NCBI GenBank assembly: GCA_020847735.1
Contig: JADLBL010000025.1
Span: 1 to 64,000, forward strand
From: Candidatus Eisenbacteria bacterium
GTDB lineage: Bacteria; Eisenbacteria; RBG-16-71-46
DNA length: 64,000 bases
Direction: 5' to 3'
The notes under the pieces were generated by a model. It was given only the letters and a program-made list of their open reading frames with translations, was not told where the DNA came from and made no database searches. The translations under genes were made by a program, and so were the position numbers. Of the stretch, positions 1 through 6,952 are shown in pieces. Every line of letters begins with the position of its first letter. Positions within the stretch are counted from its first letter, which is position 1.

Positions 1-5
1 CGTCG

Positions 6-64
6 CAGGGCTGGCCAGCTTCCTCGACGTGTCACCGACACGACTGCGTCGCTGGCCAGCCCTG
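6..64. repeat. 14-bp perfect inverted repeat with nested hairpin
   Basis: The 14-mer CAGGGCTGGCCAGC at 6-19 is exactly inverted at 51-64. A second small hairpin (CGTGTC at 28-33 with GACACG at 37-42, loop ACC) sits inside the 31-nt loop. There is no U-tract on either strand. It lies just beyond the 3' end of the cold-shock gene and could form an mRNA 3' structure or the edge of a repeat element. Its function is unknown. Confidence 0.6.
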
Positions 65-122
65 CTCCTTGCGCTTCACGGGCATCCGTCACTCTCGGCT
101 CACGGTTCATGAATAGGTCGGG

Positions 123-785
123 CTAGATGCGAATCAGGTTGGCGGCCTGCCGGCCCTTCGGTCCCGAAACGAGGTCGAACTCGACCCGGTCGCCCTCGGC
201 CAGCGACTTGAAGCCGTCCCCCGAGATGGCCGAGAAATGCACGAACACGTCCTCGCCCGTGTCGCTGGCGATGAAGCCGAACCCCTTGGCGTCGTTGAAC
301 CACTTTACGGCGCCCTGCACGCGGCCTTCGCTCGGGCCCACCGGGGCCGACGAGCGCTGAGGCCTGCCGCCGCCCCTCGCGCCACCACCGCCGTAGCCGC
401 CGCCACCACCACCACCGCCGCCACCCTTGGAGGCCTGGAAGCAGTCACGGCACAGCACCGGCCGTCCGCCCGTGGGCTGGAACGGCACCATCGTGTCCTG
501 CCCGCAGTTCGAGCACACCGCGGGATACATCTGCTTCTCGCCGCCGCCGCCGCCACGGCCGTAGCCGCCCCCGCCCCCGTAGCCACCACCACCACCACCG
601 CCGTAGCCGCCGCCGCCACCCCCGGCGGCGCCACGACTCGCCTTGCGGCGGTCGCGACAGCTCTTGCAGCGAGTCGGTTCGTTCGTCAGGCCTCGTTCGC
701 GGTAGAAGGCCTGCTCGCTCGCGGTGAAGAGGAACTCCTCTCCACAGTCCACGCAGGTGATGCTCTTGTCTTCCCCGGTCGCCAT
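123..785 (-). CDS. Two zinc ribbons, Gly-rich linkers and a cold-shock domain in one protein
   Basis: A 220-residue probable nucleic-acid-binding protein. The C-terminal 70 residues are a canonical cold-shock (CspA/OB-fold) domain with both RNP motifs visible (KGFGFI and DVFVHF), expected to bind single-stranded RNA or DNA. The N-terminus has a CxxC...CxxC zinc ribbon (CVDC and CKSC, residues about 11-42). The middle holds a second ribbon (CSNC and CRDC, about residues 90-120). Long Gly/Tyr-rich low-complexity linkers (GGGGYGGGG type) separate the three modules. The tandem zinc-ribbon pair is known as a stand-alone small protein in several uncultured phyla, and free-standing cold-shock proteins are about 70 residues; the fusion is unusual. 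ATG at 785 is preceded by AGGAGG on the minus strand about 13 nt away, a rather long spacing. It is monocistronic, with a strong hairpin in the 5' leader (844-867). It probably acts as a cytoplasmic RNA chaperone. Confidence 0.9.
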   Translation of the reverse strand: MATGEDKSITCVDCGEEFLFTASEQAFYRERGLTNEPTRCKSCRDRRKASRGAAGGGGGGYGGGGGGGYGGGGGYGRGGGGGEKQMYPAVCSNCGQDTMVPFQPTGGRPVLCRDCFQASKGGGGGGGGGGYGGGGARGGGRPQRSSAPVGPSEGRVQGAVKWFNDAKGFGFIASDTGEDVFVHFSAISGDGFKSLAEGDRVEFDLVSGPKGRQAANLIRI

Positions 786-1091
786 GGTCTTCCGCTCGCC
801 TCCTGGTGATGCTGGTGAAACGACGTGGGCCCTAACACGAATGCCTCAGCAGGCGGACCTGCTGAGGCGGACTCAGACGATGGAGCGAACGAGCGACGCG
901 GCCAACGGCAACTCGGAGAGATTCGCAGCAACGGTCACTGGCGCACCAGACCCGGCACGGGACGGCCCACGGATGGACGAACTGCGCCGCAAGTATCCGG
1001 TGCCCTTTGAGCGCCCGTCAATGGCCGAGTTTCCGCCGTCGAGGCTGTCGGGGGGGGCGCCGGGCGGCCGTGGGGAACCCGCCCGTGGGGG
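786..1091. other. Intergenic region upstream of the cold-shock gene
   Basis: About 306 bases between the cold-shock gene start and the 3' end of the exonuclease gene. Besides the hairpin at 844-867, no RNA gene and no convincing promoter hexamers are visible. A plus-strand frame from 973 starts with plausible codons but has no ribosome binding site or recognisable product, so it is not called. Confidence 0.5.
844..867 (-). promoter_or_regulatory. Hairpin in the 5' leader of the cold-shock gene
   Basis: CCTCAGCAGG at 844-853 pairs perfectly with CCTGCTGAGG at 858-867 around a four-base loop. It lies about 60 nt before the cold-shock start codon on the minus strand, so it would be in the mRNA leader if transcription starts further upstream. 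Cold-shock mRNAs in other bacteria have long structured leaders that act as temperature sensors. That role here is inference. Confidence 0.45.
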
Positions 1092-1970
1092 TCACTCCTG
1101 GCGCGCCGGAGCGGTGGACCGCCTCGGTGGCCGCGGCCCGCGCCCGTCGCACAGGGCGAAGAGGATGTCGGCCATAGTGATGACGTCGAGCAGGTTGTGG
1201 TGAAAGACAGGCACCAGGCGCCAGGGGTCGCCGCGCTTCACGTAGTCGTGGTAGAGCCCCGGCACCTCGGAGCCCGGCACGTCGCCGGTGCGGCGGCGGC
1301 GGCAGACCCTCGATTCGAGCGTCTGCAGCCGGCAGTCGGGAAGCTCGAGCCGCCAGCGCCGGCGCGAGGCGTGCAGCAGGTCGAAGTGCGCGCGCGGCAG
1401 GGTCAGCGGAACGCCGTGCGTGAGCGCGCGCGAAGCCAGGAACGGAACGTCGAACGATTTGCCGTTGAACGTGACGAGCAGATCGAAGGCGCCCGCCTGC
1501 GCGCTCACCGCCGCCAGCAGCGCGGGCTCCTCGGCGTAGTCGCGCGCGAAGTACTGACGCAGGACGAAATCCGTTCCGTTCCAGTGCATCGTGCCGGCGA
1601 GAAAGACCGGCGCGGCGGCGAGCCCGCAGGTCTCGAGGTCCAGGAACAGGATGCGTTCGAGCCCCATCGCCGCGATCGCCGACAGTTCGGGCTCGCCCGT
1701 CGGCGGCTCGGGCAGTCGCGCCCAGTGCGGGCGCGGCTTTTCGATCTCGGAACGCAGCCGCTCGTGCACGAACACCGGCACGCCCTGCTCGTTCCGCCAC
1801 TCGCCGCCGGGCAGGAAGGCCTCGACCCCCGTCGCGCGCGCCGCGGCGCTCCGTGCGCGCGCACCGCGCGCCGGCGGGACGCCCTTGCCGCCCGGCGTCC
1901 CGCCGGCGCCGCCGCGCCGGCTGCGCACCAACTCGCCGAGACGCGAGCGCAGCGCGTCGCCGGCCGCCAC
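1092..1970 (-). CDS. YprB/MrfB-like RNase H-fold 3'-5' exonuclease
   Basis: A 292-residue protein of the YprB ribonuclease-H-like (DEDD exonuclease) family. Visible metal-binding motifs are FLDLETCG (Exo I, about residue 110), the VTFNGKSFDVPFL segment (Exo II) and FHHNLLDVITMADI (Exo III-type, with the terminal Asp). The first 70 residues are basic and Ala/Gly/Arg-rich with no recognisable domain. In Bacillus subtilis, MrfB (YprB) works with the helicase MrfA (YprA) in excision of mitomycin C lesions. Here the MrfA-like helicase is three genes upstream on the same strand and the preceding methyltransferase ends 2 nt before this start, which argues for one transcript and a shared repair role. 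The family assignment is clear; the substrate is inference. It is the last gene of the putative LexA-controlled operon. Confidence 0.85.
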   Translation of the reverse strand: MAAGDALRSRLGELVRSRRGGAGGTPGGKGVPPARGARARSAAARATGVEAFLPGGEWRNEQGVPVFVHERLRSEIEKPRPHWARLPEPPTGEPELSAIAAMGLERILFLDLETCGLAAAPVFLAGTMHWNGTDFVLRQYFARDYAEEPALLAAVSAQAGAFDLLVTFNGKSFDVPFLASRALTHGVPLTLPRAHFDLLHASRRRWRLELPDCRLQTLESRVCRRRRTGDVPGSEVPGLYHDYVKRGDPWRLVPVFHHNLLDVITMADILFALCDGRGPRPPRRSTAPARQE

Positions 1971-1972
1971 GC

Positions 1973-2731
1973 TCAGGCGCTCCGCTCCGAGACGAGCACC
2001 AGCCGGTGCGCCTCGGTGTCGTACGCGCGGCGGTCCGTGCCGCCGCAGACTTCCTTCACGAGCAGTCCGTGGCGGCGCAGCAGCGACGTCAGCTCGGCGC
2101 AGGTGTAGGCGCGCAGGAAGTACTCCTTCGTCACCTGCGACCCGCCGCGTCCGTCAATCAACCGCTGCCGCGCGACCACGCGAGAGGACGCCAGGTCAAG
2201 GATGGTCTCCTCCATGAACAGCGAGCCGTCCTCGCGCTGCGTCCAGGTCCGCTGCTCCGGGTGGGTCAGCAGCCAGTCGCGGTTCATCATGTCGAGCAGG
2301 AACCGCCCGCCGGGCCGCAGCGCCCGCGCCACCCCGGCCAGCACCTGTTCGTTCTCGTCGTCGCCGAAGTACCCGAACGAGGTGAAGAACGAATAAGCGC
2401 CGTCGAACTCGCGCTCGAACGGCAGCGCCCGCATGTCGCCCGTCCGCCAGGCGACCGTCGCGCCCGCGGCCTTCGCCTCCGCCTCGGCGATCGCGAGGTA
2501 CTGCGGGTTGAAGTCCAGTCCGGTGACCCGGTAGCCGAGACCCGCCATGCCGATCGCGTGGCGGCCGTAGCCGCACGCGAGGTCCAGCAGCGCCGCGCCG
2601 CCGGGGGCGCCGAGCAGCGACTCGATGAAGGCGACCTCGGTGGCGGTGCGTTCGGCGGTGAAGGTCGGCCGGTAGATGCGCAGGTAGTCGTCGTCGAAAA
2701 ACGCGACCGGCCACTCGGGGTGCTCGGACAT
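1973..2731 (-). CDS. Class I SAM-dependent methyltransferase
   Basis: A 252-residue Rossmann-fold methyltransferase. The SAM-binding motif I is LLDLACGYGRHA, followed by VTGLDFNPQYLAIA (acidic ribose-binding end of beta-2) and the GDMRALPF region. The C-terminal part holds RPGGRFLLDMMN, typical of motif III in small-molecule methyltransferases. ATG at 2731 was chosen because GAGGAG lies 5-6 nt upstream; longer frames to 2935 are Ala/Arg-rich and unlike protein. It lies between an SRPBCC protein and a YprB-like exonuclease, in the run of genes behind the MrfA-like helicase. The substrate is unknown. The location suggests, but does not prove, a part in DNA-damage or toxicant response. Confidence 0.85.
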   Translation of the reverse strand: MSEHPEWPVAFFDDDYLRIYRPTFTAERTATEVAFIESLLGAPGGAALLDLACGYGRHAIGMAGLGYRVTGLDFNPQYLAIAEAEAKAAGATVAWRTGDMRALPFEREFDGAYSFFTSFGYFGDDENEQVLAGVARALRPGGRFLLDMMNRDWLLTHPEQRTWTQREDGSLFMEETILDLASSRVVARQRLIDGRGGSQVTKEYFLRAYTCAELTSLLRRHGLLVKEVCGGTDRRAYDTEAHRLVLVSERSA

Positions 2732-2880
2732 GGGACTCCTCGGCGGGTCTTCGCAGGGGGGCCGCGCGGACTCCGTCGGCGTGCGCGGGGCGCACAGGAT
2801 AGCCGTTCGCCGGACGCGGGCGAAGCGACCCGCGGCGCGGGCGTGGCCGGCGGCCCGCGCCGGGGGGAGTCGTGAACCGC

Positions 2881-3336
2881 TCAGGCGTCCGGCGTTTCGC
2901 AGAGCTCCTTCAGCCGGACCAGCGCCTTCGGCCACCGCTCCTGCATGTAATCCTCGAAGTCGGCGGTCACGTCCAGTTCGACCACGAGCTCGGTGGCGCC
3001 GTCCACCTCACGGAACGAGTAGTTCTCGAACACCGGCGCCCAGGCGCGCACGGCGTCGCTCGTGGTGTCCTCGATCCCGTCCTGGACGAAACCGAGGTGT
3101 TCGATGGAAAGGTACGCGGGCGGGCGGCTCGTCGCGATGCGCGCGACCATGCCCCGCCCGCCGGGCGTGAGGAAGCGGATCTTCCCGCCCTGGTCGAACG
3201 AGCCCTCGTAGTAGGAGCCCTCCTCGAACGAGGCGGTCCAGTCCCGGTAACTCCCGGGGCCCAGCATCGTGTTCCAGACCGCCTCGGGGCGCGCGCCGAT
3301 GAGCGTGGTGAACTGGATCCTCTTCTTCGGGGTCAT
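2881..3336 (-). CDS. SRPBCC (START-like) domain protein
   Basis: A 151-residue protein of the SRPBCC/polyketide-cyclase-like ligand-binding superfamily. The N-terminal strand and helix (IQFTTLIGARPEAVWNTML) and the acidic SFEEGSYYEGSFDQGG stretch match this fold, and a long amphipathic C-terminal helix (DYMQERWPKALVRLKEL) closes the pocket as in AHSA1-like members. There is no signal peptide, so it is cytoplasmic. It starts 19 nt after the MrfA-like helicase stop and is followed 149 nt later by the methyltransferase, so probably co-transcribed. The ligand is unknown. In a repair operon it might bind a hydrophobic genotoxin, but that is speculation. A second SRPBCC gene occurs at 19106-19549. 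Confidence 0.8.
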   Translation of the reverse strand: MTPKKRIQFTTLIGARPEAVWNTMLGPGSYRDWTASFEEGSYYEGSFDQGGKIRFLTPGGRGMVARIATSRPPAYLSIEHLGFVQDGIEDTTSDAVRAWAPVFENYSFREVDGATELVVELDVTADFEDYMQERWPKALVRLKELCETPDA

Positions 3337-3355
3337 GTGCGTCCTCCGCGTCGGG

Positions 3356-5764
3356 TCATTTCAGCCAGCGCTCCAGCAGGGCCCTGACGGCATCCTTGCC
3401 GGGAATGTCGCGCACGTTCTTCATCGCGTCGAGATCCTGCTGCTGCGCCGGCCGGTAAATGGGGGTGCCGACGCAGGCCGGGCAGCCGTCGCCGCACGGG
3501 CAGCCGGCGAGATGCGCGAGCGCGGCCCCGGCCAGTTCGTCCAGCCGCGCGAAGCCCTGCTCCGCGAAGCCCAGTCCACCGTGGTAGCGGTCGAACACGA
3601 AGATCGTCGGCCGGCCGAGGTTCGACGAGTCGATCATGCCGCCCAGGTCCACGGGGTCACACATGGCCATCATCGGCAACAGCGTGACGAACAGGTTGCG
3701 CACGCCCGAGAGCGCCTCCCACGGGTTGTGGCCCGCGGCGGCGAGCGCCTTCCACGTCGCCTCCCCGGGCGCCAGCCAGAACCCGGCGGTCTCGAGCGTC
3801 AGGCGCGGAAGCTCGAGCGGGTGGTAGCCGATCGCGTCGAGCGAGCGGAAACGGATCTTCTTCATCGCGATGGTCTGCCACGAGTAGGTCAGCTCGCCGA
3901 ACGTGACCTGCTCGCCGCCCCAGGCGCGCTTCTGCAGGTCGCCGCGCACGCGGATGTTCGTGTCGAGCACCGGCTGCGTGTAGTAGTCGGCTTCGCGCGG
4001 CTCGACGACCGCGACCTTCTGCTCGAGGTCGAGCGAGCGCACCCACCAGCTCCCGCCCTCGTGCAGGTAGATCGCGTCCGGGTACACGAGCTCGAGGCCG
4101 CTGATCGCGTCCACGTTGCCGATCGCGGCGTTGCCCCGCGTGCCGTCCACGATGGTGTAGGTGTCGTCGCTCATCGTGCGCAAGGACACCTTCGCGCCGG
4201 GGAACCCGCTGCTCGCCCAGTACGCGCGCCCGTCGATCGTCCGCGTCTCGCCCGCGTCCTCGAGCGCCGCCAGCACGTCGCGGGTCTGCGGGCCGAACGC
4301 GGCCTCGTCGCCGGGAGCGATCGGCAGTTCGTACGCCGCGCACGCCAGCTGCTGCGCGAGGATGTAGGGGTTGTGCGGATCAATGCACGCGGCCTCGGGC
4401 GAGCGGCCGAAGAAGTACTCGGGCCGCCGCATGAGGTACTGGTCCACGGTGTCGTTGTAGGCGACGAGCACGACCAGGCTGTCCGTCCCGCTGCGCCCGG
4501 CGCGGCCGGCCTGCTGCCAGATGCTGGCGAGCGTCGGCGCCGCGCCGATCAGCACCGCGGCGTCGAGTCCGCCGACGTCAATGCCGAGCTCGAGGGCGTT
4601 GGTGCTGATCACGCCCCGCAGCTCGCCCTCGAAGAGCGCCTTCTCGATCGCCCGGCGTTCCTCGGGCAGATAGCCGCCGCGATACGGCCGCAGCCGCTCG
4701 TGCAGCGGCGCCGGCCGCATCCCCGCGGGCGCGTCGCCCTCGCCGGGCAGCCGCGCGCCCGAGCGCTCGAGTTGTTCCTTCGTGTAGCGGTAGACGAGCT
4801 CGGCCGAGACCCGCGACTTGGTGAAGGCGATGACCTGCGCGCCGCGCTCGATGAGGCCGGACACGAGCCCGCACGCCTCGACGTTCGAGGAGCGGCGCTC
4901 GACGCGCGTCTCGTCGCGAAAGGGCGGGTTCCAGAACGCGAAGTGCTTCGCGCCGCGTGGCGCGCCGTCGTCGTCCACCACGACCACCTCGCGCCCGGTC
5001 AGCGCTTCCGCCAGCTCGCGCGGGTTGCGGATGGTCGCGCTGCACAGCACGTAACGGAAGTCCCCGCCGTAGTGGCGCACGAGCCGCTCGAGCCTTCGCA
5101 GCACGTTCCCGACGTGGCTGCCGAAGATGCCGCGGTAGGCGTGCGCCTCGTCCACCACGACGTAGCGCAGCGAGCGCAGGAAACGCGCCCACTTCGCGTG
5201 CTGCGGCAGGATGCCCGCGTGCAGCATGTCGGGGTTCGAGAGGATCACGTTGGCCTGCTCGCGCAGGCGGCGGCGGGTCGGCGCGGCGGTGTCGCCGTCG
5301 TGGACGCCGGCGAGCAGCGCCCCGGTCACCGCGAGGTCGCCGGCGGCGAGGCGCGTGAGGCTCCTGAGCTGGTCCTGGGCGAGCGCCTTGGTCGGAAACA
5401 GGTAGAGCGCGGTCGCCCCGGGTTCGAGCATCAGCGTTTCGAGCGCGGGCAGGTGGAAGCACAGGCTCTTGCCGCTCGCGGTGCCGGTGACCACGACCGT
5501 GTCGTGCCCGGCGCGCAGCGATTCGATCGCGCGCACCTGGTGCGTGTACAGCCGCTCGATGCCGCGCGCGCCGAGCGCCGCCGCGAGCGGCGCCGGCAGC
5601 GCGGGCAGCAGTTCGCCGAAGCGCGCCGGGCGCGCCGGCAGCGTGTGCCGGTGAACCAGCGCGCCGCGGTTGTCGCGGCGGTCCGCGTAGTCCTCCAGCC
5701 AGCGCGCGAGCGCGCCGCGCTCGCGGGATTCCTCGACGAGAAAGTGGGTCGGACGGGCCTGCAT
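3356..5764 (-). CDS. mrfA: MrfA/YprA-like superfamily 2 DNA helicase with C-terminal Cys cluster
   Basis: An 802-residue ATP-dependent 3'-5' DNA helicase. Visible motifs: Walker A GTASGKS (residues about 94-100), motif II DEAH, motif III CSATIRNP, motif V in ALELGIDVGGLDA and motif VI QQAGRAGRSG. The C-terminus carries a DUF1998-type metal-binding cluster, CPCGDGCPACVG, as in MrfA of Bacillus subtilis and fungal Hrq1, where the cysteines are needed for activity. MrfA and MrfB act together in a UvrABC-independent repair route for mitomycin C damage; a YprB/MrfB-like exonuclease is encoded downstream at 1092-1970. Start chosen at ATG 5764; a GTG at 5803 in the same frame lies inside the putative operator. 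The first gene of the operon, preceded by a promoter and a LexA box. Confidence 0.88.
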   Translation of the reverse strand: MQARPTHFLVEESRERGALARWLEDYADRRDNRGALVHRHTLPARPARFGELLPALPAPLAAALGARGIERLYTHQVRAIESLRAGHDTVVVTGTASGKSLCFHLPALETLMLEPGATALYLFPTKALAQDQLRSLTRLAAGDLAVTGALLAGVHDGDTAAPTRRRLREQANVILSNPDMLHAGILPQHAKWARFLRSLRYVVVDEAHAYRGIFGSHVGNVLRRLERLVRHYGGDFRYVLCSATIRNPRELAEALTGREVVVVDDDGAPRGAKHFAFWNPPFRDETRVERRSSNVEACGLVSGLIERGAQVIAFTKSRVSAELVYRYTKEQLERSGARLPGEGDAPAGMRPAPLHERLRPYRGGYLPEERRAIEKALFEGELRGVISTNALELGIDVGGLDAAVLIGAAPTLASIWQQAGRAGRSGTDSLVVLVAYNDTVDQYLMRRPEYFFGRSPEAACIDPHNPYILAQQLACAAYELPIAPGDEAAFGPQTRDVLAALEDAGETRTIDGRAYWASSGFPGAKVSLRTMSDDTYTIVDGTRGNAAIGNVDAISGLELVYPDAIYLHEGGSWWVRSLDLEQKVAVVEPREADYYTQPVLDTNIRVRGDLQKRAWGGEQVTFGELTYSWQTIAMKKIRFRSLDAIGYHPLELPRLTLETAGFWLAPGEATWKALAAAGHNPWEALSGVRNLFVTLLPMMAMCDPVDLGGMIDSSNLGRPTIFVFDRYHGGLGFAEQGFARLDELAGAALAHLAGCPCGDGCPACVGTPIYRPAQQQDLDAMKNVRDIPGKDAVRALLERWLK

Positions 5765-5798
5765 GGGACGGCGTTCCCCCGGAGCGGCGAACCGTGAC

Positions 5799-5812
5799 TG
5801 CACGCATGGGCA
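5799..5812 (-). promoter_or_regulatory. LexA box of the mrfA operon
   Basis: On the minus strand the sequence is TGCCC-ATGC-GTGCA, an exact match to TGCNC-N4-GTGCA, the operator reported for Fibrobacter succinogenes LexA. It touches the proposed -10 hexamer and lies 35 nt before the mrfA ATG, an ideal repressor position. The same motif is found in the lexA promoter of this window (57137-57150) and I saw no other copy, so coincidence is unlikely. Binding has not been shown. Confidence 0.7.
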
Positions 5813-5840
5813 GTATCCGGTCCGGACGCGCCGGAGTCCA
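5812..5840 (-). promoter_or_regulatory. Putative promoter of the mrfA operon
   Basis: On the minus strand TGGACT (plus 5835-5840) and GATACT (plus 5812-5817) are separated by 17 nt, matching 4 of 6 positions each of the sigma-70 consensus. The LexA box begins at the end of the -10, so repressor and polymerase would compete. Confidence 0.5.
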
Positions 5841-5875
5841 GCGGGAAGTGCGCCGCGCCGGCGCGGCCGGGCGCG

Positions 5876-6952
5876 CTACTCGATCGGCGCCGTGGTGGGC
5901 TCGAAGCCGGCGACGACCCAGTCGCCGTCGCGCGGCTCGAACGCGACGCGGAAGGCCTCGCTGGCGCCGCGCAGGAACACCATCGAGGTCGTGCCGTCGG
6001 CGGTCCCGGGCGCGACGCGCCAGCGCCCGCGAGCCGACTGGTTCCACTCGTAGCGCCGCGCGAAGTCCACCAGCGACGGATCGGTCGCGAAGCGCGAGGC
6101 CAGGTCGCGGTCGTCGGCGACCAGCGCCGCGACGAACGAGGTGAACGCCACGTAGGGCGAAGGCACGATCTGGTCGTCGGTGCGCACGAATCCGGCGGGT
6201 CGCCAGGCGAATCGCCGTTCGTGGAAGACGTGAGGACAGGTCGGGCACTCGTCGAAGAACGGCGTCGGCCGGTAGGTGCGCGTGGTGAGCGCGAGGCTCG
6301 TGTCGGCGCCCGAGAACTCGCCGGTGCCGACGCCGCCGAGCGAGTCGGCGCCGAGCGTCTGGGCGAGATCCCAGCGGCCGCCCTTGGCGTGCCGCCAGAC
6401 CATGAGCAGCGGCTGCTGGCCGGAACTCACCCGCCGGCCCCAGAGCACGGCGGCCCGCGCGGAGTCGCCGGCCTCGGCGCCGGAGTCGAAGCCGCGCGCG
6501 GTGACCGCCACCAGCCGCAGGTCCTGCGTTTCCAGCGGCTGCATGTGCGGGCCGCCGTCGCGCCAGAACAGGTACGGGTACGAAGCGTCGCCGCCGCTGG
6601 CGCGCGAGAACATGTTGACGACGACCAGGCGGTCGTCGCCGCTCACCTCGGCCGAGACGCCCAGCGAATCGAGCAGCGCCCGCGAGCGCTCGGGCCAGGG
6701 CGCGTTCGGCCGCAGGCGCAGCGCCTCGAGCACGACGCGCGCGCTGAGCGCGGAGCCCTGTTCGTCGTCGCCCGCGTCCCAGCGCGAGGCGGCCGCGCGC
6801 GCGAGGATCGCGAGCGTGTCGGGGTTCGCCCGGATGCTGTCGGCGCCCGCGGGGACCAGGCTCGGTGTGCGGTCGCACCCGGAGCCGGCCATCGCCAGCC
6901 CGAGCAGCGCCGCGATGGCGGCCGCGCCGCGCGCGCGGCGGGCCGCGCTCAT
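5876..6952 (-). CDS. Uncharacterised secreted lipoprotein
   Basis: A 358-residue protein of unknown function. The first 22 residues form a signal peptide ending in a lipobox-like segment (LAMAGSGC), so it is probably a lipoprotein. No known domain is recognised. It contains a CPTC pair near the middle. The C-terminus (DGDWVVAGFEP) and the DSLGVSAEVS and YPYLFWRDGGPHMQ segments resemble parts of the upstream gene product (GRWVVRDWKP, DSLGFDTEVS, VGFLFWNVGDELRMQG), so the two are likely paralogues. ATG at 6952 overlaps the stop of the upstream gene as ATGA, showing translational coupling. It ends about 35 nt before the mrfA promoter. Confidence 0.75.
   Translation of the reverse strand: MSAARRARGAAAIAALLGLAMAGSGCDRTPSLVPAGADSIRANPDTLAILARAAASRWDAGDDEQGSALSARVVLEALRLRPNAPWPERSRALLDSLGVSAEVSGDDRLVVVNMFSRASGGDASYPYLFWRDGGPHMQPLETQDLRLVAVTARGFDSGAEAGDSARAAVLWGRRVSSGQQPLLMVWRHAKGGRWDLAQTLGADSLGGVGTGEFSGADTSLALTTRTYRPTPFFDECPTCPHVFHERRFAWRPAGFVRTDDQIVPSPYVAFTSFVAALVADDRDLASRFATDPSLVDFARRYEWNQSARGRWRVAPGTADGTTSMVFLRGASEAFRVAFEPRDGDWVVAGFEPTTAPIE

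Noticed and set aside
380-640. Short tandem CCACCACC/CCGCCG repeats that might suggest a CRISPR or VNTR
   Set aside because: They are codons of the Gly-rich linkers in the cold-shock fusion protein; no spacers exist. No CRISPR array was found anywhere.
3269-5797. 842-codon open frame opposite the MrfA-like helicase
   Set aside because: It is an antisense shadow; the translation is Arg/Ala/Val/Gln-rich with no domain, while the minus strand has all helicase motifs.
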